Shown: positions 1 to 5,759 of the stretch, in pieces
How the letters are laid out: each line of letters opens with the position of its first letter
Position numbering within the stretch: the stretch's first letter is position 1
Source: Candidatus Omnitrophota bacterium
GTDB taxonomy: Bacteria > Omnitrophota > Gorgyraeia > B26-G9
NCBI GenBank assembly: GCA_028718845.1
Contig: JAQULA010000042.1
Span: forward strand, 1-10,634
Direction of reading: 5' to 3'
DNA: 10,634 nt
Program-made: the position numbers and the translations under genes
The notes under the pieces: model-generated
What the model was told of the DNA's origin: nothing
Databases searched by the model: none
Seen by the model: only the letters and a program-made list of their open reading frames with translations

Positions 1-836
1 TCAAACAAGGACGGCTTAATGACGCGCAGGCCTGGTATCAGCAGTCTATCGCCGAGGGAAATGCTTCGGCGGGGGTGTACAATAATCTGGGTATTATCGC
101 TATGCAGCAGGAGGATTACGGCCGCGCCGTGGAATATCTGCGCAAGGCCCATGCCGCGGCTCCGGACAATATAAATATCACCTATTCTTTGGCGAGTACG
201 CTGCGGGACAACCGTGAATTCGATGAGGCGTTGTTATTGTATAAACAGGTTATTGCCGATAATCCCGGGTACCCGAATATTCATAATGATCTTGGCGGTA
301 TTTATGAAATAATGGGGCGGCCTCAAGCGGCCGAGCGGGAATTCCAGATGGAATGTGACAGCATCCCGGCGATTGCCGCGGGAGACAATCGTGACCCGGA
401 TGCCGTTGTCCGTCTGGCCCGGGCCTATAATGGATTGGGGGAGTGTGAACAGGCATTGGCCATGCTGTCCGCGCTCATCGAGGTGCTGCCGCGTTACCGC
501 GAGGCGTACTATGCGCGCGCCGATGTGCAGACAAAATTAGGCGATATTGCCGCAGCGCATGAGGACTTGGAAACGGTTCGCAACCTGATTAATCATCCGG
601 AAACGGCAAATGTTCCGGGCGCATCGGTTCCGGCGGCAGCGATAGATCCGGAGGCCGGGCAATCGTCCGGATTTTTTAACGATATCGAAGTCGCTTTGAA
701 GAACGGCCGAACCCTGCGCGGCCGGTTGAAGAAAGAAACCCAGACGACAATGACCCTGGAAATGCGTGTCGGAGATTCTTTCGGGACAATTACATTCCAG
801 AAACATGCGGTCAAATCGGTGAAAAAACTTCAATAG
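1..836 (+). CDS. TPR-repeat protein with C-terminal small beta-rich domain (5' end outside window)
   Basis: The reading frame is open from the first complete codon (position 3), so the gene starts upstream of the window and the GTG at 75 is probably internal. The visible ~277 residues hold the end of one tetratricopeptide repeat and then about five more ~34-residue repeats. These show the usual small and large residue pattern (NNLG, EAL, A..P at repeat ends). A linker rich in Pro, Ala and Gly follows. The last ~50 residues have an alternating pattern (VALKNGRTLRGRLKKE ... GTITFQ ... VKSVKK) that looks like a small SH3/Sm-like beta barrel. TPRs mediate protein-protein contacts; the partner and exact role cannot be told. 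No clear terminator follows the TAG stop, and a promoter candidate for the next gene lies 27 nt downstream. Confidence 0.85.
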   Translation, partial: KQGRLNDAQAWYQQSIAEGNASAGVYNNLGIIAMQQEDYGRAVEYLRKAHAAAPDNINITYSLASTLRDNREFDEALLLYKQVIADNPGYPNIHNDLGGIYEIMGRPQAAEREFQMECDSIPAIAAGDNRDPDAVVRLARAYNGLGECEQALAMLSALIEVLPRYREAYYARADVQTKLGDIAAAHEDLETVRNLINHPETANVPGASVPAAAIDPEAGQSSGFFNDIEVALKNGRTLRGRLKKETQTTMTLEMRVGDSFGTITFQKHAVKSVKKLQ

Positions 837-862
837 GCGCATCCCCGGTATTAATTTTTTCT

Positions 863-892
863 TTGACGAAAGCCTGCTCTCTGCGGTAAGAT
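863..892 (+). promoter_or_regulatory. Candidate sigma70-type promoter
   Basis: TTGACG (863-868) and TAAGAT (887-892) are separated by 18 nt, in the gap between the TPR gene and the secreted-protein gene. The spacing and hexamers fit a housekeeping promoter that would drive the secreted-protein and macro-domain genes. It is a pattern match only. Confidence 0.45.
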
Positions 893-961
893 TACAATGA
901 ATGATGGGCTTGAACAGTATCGAAGCCGGTGCTTGGAGATGAAAGAATGAAAGGAGTTCCT

Positions 962-1375
962 ATGCGTTATTATGCGGTAATTATAATCGGGTTGCTTGTT
1001 CTGGCGGCGCCGGCGTCGCTTTCGGCGGCGGTTGTCGGAGAAAACATCGAACAGGTTCGCGGTATCGCCGATCCTATATTCGATAATATTTTAGCCGGGT
1101 TTGCCCATAACGATTATACCCAGTATTCGCGTGATTTTGACGACTCGCTCAAAGAGACTCTTTCCGAAACGCGTTTTCTGGAAATCAAAAAGAATGTCCA
1201 GGAGTTGGAAGGGAATTACTTATACCGGGAATATCTCGGATTTCTTAACCGCCAGGAAGTAACGATTGTTTTTTGGAAAGGCGCGTTCGACAAAACGCAT
1301 GACGATGTGCTGATCAAAATGGTGTTAATGGAACGCGACGGCAAATATTTCGTCACCGGTTTATGGTATCAGTGA
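962..1375 (+). CDS. Small secreted protein, DUF3887/NTF2-like appearance
   Basis: The chosen ATG at 962 has a strong ribosome binding site (AAGGAG, 951-956) 5 nt upstream and gives 137 residues. An upstream in-frame ATG at 929 would prepend residues before the signal peptide and has a poorer site. Residues 1-22 form a signal peptide: MRYY, a hydrophobic core, then a small-residue cleavage region (SLSAA), so export is expected. The mature part has a helix-rich start (ADPIFDNILAGF...DYTQYSRDFD) and strands ending in GKYFVTGLWYQ. This recalls DUF3887/NTF2-like domains of exported small proteins. No catalytic motif is visible and the family assignment is tentative. The macro-domain gene starts 20 nt later, so the two are probably co-transcribed. 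Confidence 0.75.
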   Translation: MRYYAVIIIGLLVLAAPASLSAAVVGENIEQVRGIADPIFDNILAGFAHNDYTQYSRDFDDSLKETLSETRFLEIKKNVQELEGNYLYREYLGFLNRQEVTIVFWKGAFDKTHDDVLIKMVLMERDGKYFVTGLWYQ

Positions 1376-1395
1376 GCAGGCAAAGGAAATAAGCC

Positions 1396-1935
1396 GTGGT
1401 TATAGTGCGGCAGGGCGTAACCGTCGAGTGTGCTCAGGGCGATATCGCCCGGCAGAACGATTGCCGGGCGGTGGTAAATGCCGCAAATGCCGCACTGCTG
1501 CCGGGCGGCGGGGTTGCCGGGGCCCTGCATCGGGCGGCCGGTCCGGAATTGAATAAAGCCTGCCGGCTGTTGGCGCCGATTAAACCCGGAGATGCGGTTC
1601 TTACCAAAGGTTATAATCTGCCGAATACTTATGTGATCCATTGTCTTGGCCCGGTGTACGGACGGGATAACCCCAGCGATGTGCGGCTTGCCGATTGTTA
1701 CCGTAACGCGCTGCTGCTTGCCGAACAACATTTAATAGAATCCATCGCGTTTCCGGCTATTTCCGCCGGTATCTTCGGTTACCCCATGGAAGCCGCCGCT
1801 AGAGTTGCTTTCACCGCGATTTTTGAACTCCTGCCGCAATTACATCACGTTAAATTGATACGTTTTGTACTTTTTACGGAAGAATACCGTCGAATTCATG
1901 AAAAAGTACTGAAAGAAGTGAATGAGAAACTGTAG
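1396..1935 (+). CDS. Macro-domain protein (ADP-ribose-binding fold)
   Basis: This is a 179-residue, single-domain macro protein. The GTG start at 1396 is supported by AAAGGA at 1382-1387. Diagnostic motifs in order are GDIA (15-18), VVNAAN (26-31), the phosphate loop GGGVAGALHRAAG (37-49), and AISAGIFGYP (121-130), which closes over the distal ribose and phosphates. Macro domains bind ADP-ribose or its derivatives, and some remove ADP-ribose or acetyl groups. In MacroD/YmdB-type hydrolases the loop reads GGGVDGA and the Asp takes part in catalysis; here that position is Ala (A41). ADP-ribose binding is therefore well supported, but MacroD-type hydrolysis is less certain. The length is normal for a stand-alone macro protein. 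Its stop sits 2 nt before the left structured repeat, which borders the cassette island. Confidence 0.93.
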   Translation: MVIVRQGVTVECAQGDIARQNDCRAVVNAANAALLPGGGVAGALHRAAGPELNKACRLLAPIKPGDAVLTKGYNLPNTYVIHCLGPVYGRDNPSDVRLADCYRNALLLAEQHLIESIAFPAISAGIFGYPMEAAARVAFTAIFELLPQLHHVKLIRFVLFTEEYRRIHEKVLKEVNEKL

Positions 1936-1937
1936 GA

Positions 1938-2208
1938 GGGGACTTCTCCCAGTCCCCACCACCTAGGGCTGGCTTTCTTTTGAGTGTCCAAAAGAAAGTC
2001 AGCAAAGAAAATACACCCCATGGAATTTTTTTGCGATGATCTTCTTTTTGAGGCACATCAGGCAAGATGATTTCGGTGATGCATTCCGGTCCGCCTAGGC
2101 GGACCTTCACGCTGACAAGACATCCCTGCCTTGGCAGCGCTTCAGCCATCCTGGCTTGCGTACACATCACCTAAATCAAAGCCCATCCGCAGAAAATTCC
2201 AAAGGGGG
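1938..2208 (-). repeat. Left copy of ~270-bp structured inverted repeat
   Basis: The reverse complement of this stretch matches 6410-6676 over nearly its whole length, with scattered differences and small indels. The most conserved core includes GCGCTGCCAAGGCA and GATGTCTTGTCAGCGTGAAG. It contains several palindromes: GGGGACT/AGTCCCC (1938-1957), a 12-bp stem with 6-nt loop (1971-2000), an 18-nt perfect palindrome GGTCCGCCTAGGCGGACC (2088-2105), and an imperfect GCTG...CAGC palindrome (2111-2138). It begins just after the macro-domain stop. I see no transposase in it and the open frame across it is broken by a stop in the other copy, so I call it a noncoding dispersed repeat. Confidence 0.85.
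1971..2000 (+). terminator. Strong hairpin behind the macro-domain gene
   Basis: GGCTTTCTTTTG pairs with CAAAAGAAAGTC across the loop AGTGTC, giving 12 pairs including one G-T. A second 7-bp hairpin, GGGGACT/AGTCCCC, lies just upstream at 1938-1957. Either could stop or stabilise the macro-domain transcript. There is no clean T-run behind them, so classical intrinsic termination is uncertain. Both hairpins belong to the left repeat. Confidence 0.4.
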
Positions 2209-2303
2209 CTATCCAAGAACTGTATGCGTGAAATTTCGTAAGCGGCTCATTGCATAGCAAACTTCTGCCTATGTGTGGGGCTTTGCTGTGAGCACTAGTG
2301 GGA

Positions 2304-2336
2304 TCAGGGGACAGGCGAGCCGTAGCCCCGCGCTTT
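2304..2336 (+). repeat. Fragment of the structured repeat's outer end
   Basis: The stretch beginning CAGGGGACAGG and ending GCCCCGCGCTTTT matches the plus-strand outer end of the right repeat (about 6657-6685: GCAGGGGCAGG ... GCCCCGCGCTTTT). Both can form a GGGG/CCCC hairpin followed by GCGCTTTT. It is in the opposite orientation to the adjacent left copy. Confidence 0.55.
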
Positions 2337-2409
2337 TATCTTGAAAAATGGGTAAATTTATGCAAAAATCAACATATAAGTTTTCGCAGATTGAACGATC
2401 TAAAACCAT

Positions 2410-2437
2410 AGCCACGGCCGAAAACTGTGGCTTTTTT
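2410..2437 (+). terminator. Intrinsic terminator upstream of the cassettes
   Basis: AGCCAC (2410-2415) pairs with GTGGCT (2427-2432), extended inward by a G-T and a G-C pair, with a purine-rich loop. A run of Ts follows immediately (to 2437). Transcription entering from the left should largely stop here, so the cassettes probably need promoters of their own. Confidence 0.65.
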
Positions 2438-2501
2438 GCATGGGGACATCCACATTCGGACAAAATGAATAGGTATGTTTGCTGATATTACAATAGAATT
2501 A

Positions 2502-2578
2502 GCGCAACAACGCACCACAACGGACTTTTACTGCCGCCTTTGGCGTCGGTCAAAAGCCGTTGGGTTTGGATGTTAGAA
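2502..2578 (+). other. attC-like recombination site A
   Basis: The left end GCGCAAC (2502-2508) and right end GTTAGAA (2572-2578) resemble the RYYYAAC and GTTRRRY boxes, with one mismatch each. Between them ACAACGG pairs with CCGTTG(G), and CTTTTACTGCCGCC pairs imperfectly with GGCGTCGGTCAAAAG around a short loop. This gives the folded single-strand hairpin with unpaired bases expected of attC. It ends 7 nt before the first cassette gene. The 3' half is nearly the same as in site B. Confidence 0.72.
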
Positions 2579-2585
2579 GTAAAAT

Positions 2586-2888
2586 ATGAATAAAACAAAA
2601 ACTCCAAAAATAATTGCAACTATACTTTTGGCTTTAGCCCTTAACCCATACAACCCATACGGCTATTATGTATTATTGCGTTGGGTTTGCTGTGCAATTT
2701 TTGTATTTCTAACGATTACATCCTTTGAAAACAAAAAGGAAAATTGGATATGGATTTTTGGGGTTTTAGCATTTATTTATAATCCTATTATTAGAATCCA
2801 CTTAAACAAATTTCTTTGGACCATTATTAACCTGGTTTCCATAGTAACGATTGTTCTTTCATTGCGGAAGGCAAAGGAAAAATCATGA
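2586..2888 (+). CDS. Small membrane protein, DUF6804-like
   Basis: A 100-residue hydrophobic protein with three or four predicted membrane helices (about 8-22, 28-45, 54-72, 76-93) and a basic C-terminus (RKAKEKS). The NPYGYYVLLR segment followed by a Phe-rich helix, and the IYNPIIRI...WTIINL segment, recall the small DUF6804 membrane family. I recognise the pattern from memory only and the function is unknown. The ATG lies 7 nt after attC site A with only a weak AGAAG-type binding site. Its TGA overlaps the ATG of the next gene by 4 nt (ATGA), which suggests translational coupling within a single cassette. The base composition is clearly more A+T-rich than the flanking chromosomal genes. Confidence 0.75.
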   Translation: MNKTKTPKIIATILLALALNPYNPYGYYVLLRWVCCAIFVFLTITSFENKKENWIWIFGVLAFIYNPIIRIHLNKFLWTIINLVSIVTIVLSLRKAKEKS

Positions 2889-3481
2889 TCAATAAAATTC
2901 TCGGAGTCTTAACAATTCCGATATTATTTCTTAACCTACTCGGAGGGATCATTGCTGGAATTTGGTTAGCCTTTTTGGGGGAGTGGAGGTTGATTTTTAT
3001 TGGCATAATTCTTTTGTTCACGTCTCACTTCTATCTTTCCATTCTAATGTTACCAAGTATGATTTTCATTCCTATAGTTGCAAGCCTCAGAGAAAAAAAG
3101 AATCCTTTGCTATACCTATTTGGTTTCTTGTCTCAATTTTATACCAATCTATTAATCATTGGCACATGCGCCCTTGCTTTTTTTATTTGCACACGGTTTT
3201 ATGGTGGTGAAAGCAAGTTTAGGGTAATTCCATATTTACTTTGGTCTTGGGGCATGGCATTAGGGCCATGGCAATTTTTCCAATCCAAAGAACCGGATAA
3301 CGAATTTTCTGCCATTACTTTATTTAGTGCCACAATCTTTTATTTTTTATTTTTGATAAGTCTCTTTTTAGGACCAATCTTTGTTTTTTTAATTATTGTT
3401 TTATTTCTGCTCGTTCAATTATTCGTTTTGCCCATTTTTAATATGTACATTGCAAATAAAATGGATGAAAATACCTTCTAG
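2885..3481 (+). CDS. Polytopic membrane protein of unknown function
   Basis: A 198-residue, very hydrophobic protein with about five or six membrane segments: roughly 7-30, 36-62, 74-100, 108-125 and a long hydrophobic stretch 139-188. Short polar loops such as EKKNP and QSKEPDNE separate them. No family, catalytic motif or transporter signature was recognised. It starts inside the stop of the preceding small membrane gene (ATGA overlap), so the two membrane proteins are probably made together and may act as a pair. Its TAG stop overlaps the left end of attC site B, the tight packing typical of cassette genes. Confidence 0.8.
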   Translation: MINKILGVLTIPILFLNLLGGIIAGIWLAFLGEWRLIFIGIILLFTSHFYLSILMLPSMIFIPIVASLREKKNPLLYLFGFLSQFYTNLLIIGTCALAFFICTRFYGGESKFRVIPYLLWSWGMALGPWQFFQSKEPDNEFSAITLFSATIFYFLFLISLFLGPIFVFLIIVLFLLVQLFVLPIFNMYIANKMDENTF

Positions 3482-3553
3482 CAAAACAATCCAGCGGATC
3501 GTTACCCGCTTCTTTTGGCGTCGGGCAAAAGCCACCGAGTTTGGATGTTAGAT
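3481..3553 (+). other. attC-like recombination site B
   Basis: The right end GTTAGAT (3547-3553) matches GTTRRRY exactly. The left end GCAAAAC is degenerate, though AACAATCCA mirrors the TGGATGTT of the right arm. The 3' half (TTTGGCGTCGG, CAAAAGCC, GTTTGGATGTTAGA) is nearly identical to site A, while the 5' halves differ. The preceding stop codon overlaps the left end. Confidence 0.72.
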
Positions 3554-3583
3554 TGATTTGAAGATCATCGAAAGGATGAACAT

Positions 3584-4237
3584 ATGCTCAAGATTGTCAA
3601 AATAGCGCTTTACGCATTCATTAGCATCTTTTTCTTAACGACGTTGCTTGCTCTGGTTGGGCTTGGATATCTTTGGTTTAGTTCTGAAGCAAATACGCGT
3701 GCCGACTTGCCATATTTAGGAGGTCTTGTCACTGCTGCAATTCTTGAAGTCATTGCTGTAGTAATTATGTTAGCAAGGAAAGGGTTCAGGTATCTTCCTC
3801 AGGTTGAAAATCACAAAACGGAGGCGGCTACTCTCTCGTTCATGAAAGATTTCGTAACAAGTGGAAGTACAGTGCAGATTGTTAGTAGTCGCTTATCTTG
3901 GATTCAAAACTCTAAAGAACTTATGGATGCTGTAAAGAAAAAAGCAAGAGAAGGTACTTCTGTTGAGGTAATTACTCCCAAACCGGTGGAAGAAGATATC
4001 CGAAATAATTTAGAACAAGCGGGGATTCGCTTTTTCGTCACAAATGAAGATATTGCCCCCGAGGCTCGTTTCACATTAGTTAATGGGAACCGAAGCGGTG
4101 CGGAGCGCCTTGCTATAGCTCGGGGGTCACATCCTGAACATGAGGTGACAATATTCGACAACCACTCAGGTCCACAGATTATTGGAATGGCGAAAGACAT
4201 TATTCGCAAGTCAAAGGAAAAAGCTAATGCCGAATAG
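3584..4237 (+). CDS. Two-TM protein with PLD-like cytosolic domain
   Basis: A 217-residue protein with an AAAGGA binding site before ATG 3584. Two membrane helices (about 7-31 and 45-64) form an N-terminal hairpin. A basic stretch (ARKGFRY) should face the cytosol, followed by a soluble domain from about residue 80. That domain has an alpha/beta pattern (TVQIVSSRLSWI, TSVEVITPKP, IRFFVTNED, ARFTLVNGNR, HEVTIFDN) reminiscent of the phospholipase D-like fold. No HxK(x)4D catalytic motif is visible, so a nuclease or lipase activity is not supported. A binding or sensing role is possible. Its last 11 nt overlap the start of the methyltransferase gene, so the two are translated together and are probably functionally linked. 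The exact family was not recognised. Confidence 0.75.
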   Translation: MLKIVKIALYAFISIFFLTTLLALVGLGYLWFSSEANTRADLPYLGGLVTAAILEVIAVVIMLARKGFRYLPQVENHKTEAATLSFMKDFVTSGSTVQIVSSRLSWIQNSKELMDAVKKKAREGTSVEVITPKPVEEDIRNNLEQAGIRFFVTNEDIAPEARFTLVNGNRSGAERLAIARGSHPEHEVTIFDNHSGPQIIGMAKDIIRKSKEKANAE

Positions 4238-4991
4238 GTGGGATGACTTCGCATCCATTCGACGGGTTCAGATTGAATCAGGAAAGGACCTGACCTTCTC
4301 CAAAGTTTTCCTTCCTTATTATATTGATTTAGTGAAAGAGCTTCGTCCTGAATCGTTAATAGAGGTAGGATGTGGGACGGGGCATCTTTTAGCAAATCTA
4401 AGCAATTATGTTAATACAGCTGTCGCAATTGAGCCTTCAGAAGGAATGTATGCTGTTGCAGAGCAGGTAATTGAAGGAAGCGACATTCAACTGTTTCGTT
4501 TGAGAGTCGAAGACTACCAAAGTACTCACCCCTTTGATTTGATTATCTCCCATATGGTCGTACAGCTTGTTGATAATTTGGAGTTGTTTATTGGAAGCGT
4601 GGCGCAGTTAATGGGAAATCAATCCCGCTTTGTGTTCACTATCCCTCATCCGTGTTTTTACAACGAATACAAGAAATTCTTTACTCCATCGGAGTATCAT
4701 TATATGAAAGAACGGACAAAGGCCATCTCTTTTTCCGTGACAAAGGATCCGAATACAAAAATTTCTGGTGTTCCATACTGCCACAGACCACTTTCTCGAT
4801 ACTTTTTCGTACTCAAGAAATTTGATCTCCATGTTGTTGACTTCAAAGAAACGTTTCCGGCCCCAGAGATACAATCCCTTTATGGTGCGGATTGGAATTT
4901 TCCTCGCTACTGTGTATTCCATGCTCTGCGAGGTAAAGACAGTGAGATAATCAAAAAAAAGCGAATCGACAAACAAATCGAAATTAAATAA
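4227..4991 (+). CDS. Class I SAM-dependent methyltransferase
   Basis: I chose ATG 4227 (254 residues) because AAAGGA (4213-4218) sits 8 nt upstream. The longer frame from 4182 would add 15 residues deep inside the previous gene. Motif I is LIEVGCGTGHLL, where the Gly-rich loop binds S-adenosylmethionine, and an acidic residue ends strand 2 (AIEPSEGM). FDLIISHMVVQLV is the motif IV region. FTIPHPCF and, later, YCHRPLSRYF resemble small-molecule methyltransferases of the UbiE/Methyltransf_11 kind. The substrate cannot be told. The gene overlaps the PLD-like membrane protein gene by 11 nt within one cassette. The C-terminus is very basic (KKKRIDKQIEIK). attC site C begins 6 nt after the stop. 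Confidence 0.9.
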   Translation: MPNRWDDFASIRRVQIESGKDLTFSKVFLPYYIDLVKELRPESLIEVGCGTGHLLANLSNYVNTAVAIEPSEGMYAVAEQVIEGSDIQLFRLRVEDYQSTHPFDLIISHMVVQLVDNLELFIGSVAQLMGNQSRFVFTIPHPCFYNEYKKFFTPSEYHYMKERTKAISFSVTKDPNTKISGVPYCHRPLSRYFFVLKKFDLHVVDFKETFPAPEIQSLYGADWNFPRYCVFHALRGKDSEIIKKKRIDKQIEIK

Positions 4992-4997
4992 AATAAA

Positions 4998-5063
4998 ATC
5001 TAACCAAACGCTGAGACCAACATGATTCTTAGCGAAATCAAGTGACGTAGCTTTATGTTAGGA
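4998..5063 (+). other. attC-like recombination site C
   Basis: The left end ATCTAAC (4998-5004) matches RYYYAAC exactly and the right end GTTAGGA (5057-5063) matches six of seven positions. The 66-nt interval folds imperfectly (AACGCTGA/TAGC and CATGATT/AATCAAGTG arms). The right end also supplies the AGGAG ribosome binding site of the next gene, 8 nt before its ATG. Confidence 0.65.
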
Positions 5064-5071
5064 GAAAACAC

Positions 5072-5671
5072 ATGAAAGATATCGAAATGAGAGGGATTAT
5101 TCTACAAAAATACTATGAACTTAGAAGAAAAAATTTTCAAGTGCTTCAAGCAAGGGATTTTGATAATACTTTAACGCAAGAGGAAATTTCTGACATTAGT
5201 CGTCAATTGAGCGAGCATTATTTGATTGAGTGGAAACCAATGGGAGTTGGGTCAATTGTTGGTATGGGCAGGATAACAGCACAAGGCATCGACGTTATAG
5301 AAGATAATGGTAAAAATTCACCTATTCAGATTATACTTGACAGTAGGCAATACAATATTTCTCATGCGTCAAATATCCAAATTGGGGATCATAATATACA
5401 AGATGTAACAATGTTCGTCAAAGAAAATTCTATAGAAAGTCTTACTGAGTATCTGCGTGCACAAGCTGTTGGAGATAAGGATATCGAAGAATTAAAAAAA
5501 ATCATAAGAGATACCCCCAAACCTAAAGATAAAAGCGATTTGAGAGATAAACTTGGATCGTGGATAGGAAAAATGGCGGAGAAAGCAGCATCGGGAATAT
5601 GGAAAATTGCTTCATCCACAGCAGCTGATTTACTGACCAAAGCATTATGTGTTTTTTATGGATTATCATAA
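5072..5671 (+). CDS. Winged-helix-like protein with IQIG (RHIM-like) motif
   Basis: A 199-residue protein whose start is fixed by AGGAG (5060-5064) within attC site C. Residues 1-75 look like a winged helix: helices MRGIILQKYYELRR and TQEEISDISRQLSEHYLIEW, then a wing ending in GRITAQGIDVIED. Residues 84-110 are beta-prone and Asn/Gln-rich and contain NIQIGDHNIQ. The IQIG tetrad (102-105) equals the core of the RHIM amyloid-forming motif of RIPK1, and similar G-D-x-N-x-Q sequences occur in bacterial amyloid-signalling motifs. A charged helix (118-160) and an amphipathic, Ala-rich tail (IGKMAEKAASGIWKIASST ... FYGL) follow and could insert into or bind a membrane. Position in a cassette and the domain mix suggest a defence or signalling role, which is inference. 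No enzyme motif is present. Confidence 0.8.
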   Translation: MKDIEMRGIILQKYYELRRKNFQVLQARDFDNTLTQEEISDISRQLSEHYLIEWKPMGVGSIVGMGRITAQGIDVIEDNGKNSPIQIILDSRQYNISHASNIQIGDHNIQDVTMFVKENSIESLTEYLRAQAVGDKDIEELKKIIRDTPKPKDKSDLRDKLGSWIGKMAEKAASGIWKIASSTAADLLTKALCVFYGLS

Positions 5672-5672
5672 C

Positions 5673-5750
5673 TCCTAACAACTCGCTTCAGGCAATCGGA
5701 ATCCGTTGCCAAATGGCATCGGCCTCCTTTGCCTGAGCTCAACGTTATAA
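5673..5750 (+). other. attC-like recombination site D
   Basis: The clearest palindrome of the four. The left end is TCCTAAC (six of seven to RYYYAAC) and the right end GTTATAA (5744-5750). GCTTCAGGCAA pairs with TTTGCCTGAGC, and CCGTTGCCA pairs with TGGCATCGG around a 2-nt loop, with an unpaired base on one arm. It starts 2 nt after the stop of the winged-helix gene and ends 9 nt before the next start. Confidence 0.8.
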
Positions 5751-5759
5751 AAAATAAAT

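Larger units (their letters stand above)
2209..2501. other. Gap without a convincing gene between left repeat and first attC
   Basis: This stretch holds a fragment of the structured repeat in the plus orientation (about 2304-2336), an intrinsic terminator (2410-2437), and A+T-rich sequence running into the first attC-like site. No integron integrase gene or recognisable attI was seen. A 45-codon frame at 2348-2485 exists but runs through the terminator hairpin, so it is not called. Confidence 0.6.

Noticed and set aside
1874..2170. 98-codon open frame on the minus strand
   Set aside because: It lies in the left structured repeat and the macro-domain 3' end; the equivalent frame in the right copy is interrupted by TAG in the CCTAGG palindrome, so it is not maintained as coding.
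2269..2463. 64-codon frame on the minus strand
   Set aside because: It spans a terminator and a repeat fragment, has low-complexity composition and no binding site.
2348..2485. 45-codon frame (MGKFMQKSTYKF...) just before attC site A
   Set aside because: It runs straight through the AGCCAC/GTGGCT terminator and has no good ribosome binding site. A tiny cassette gene cannot be excluded.
3904..4395. 163-codon minus-strand frame across the PLD-like and methyltransferase genes
   Set aside because: It is a shadow of two overlapping plus-strand genes with clear domain motifs and binding sites.
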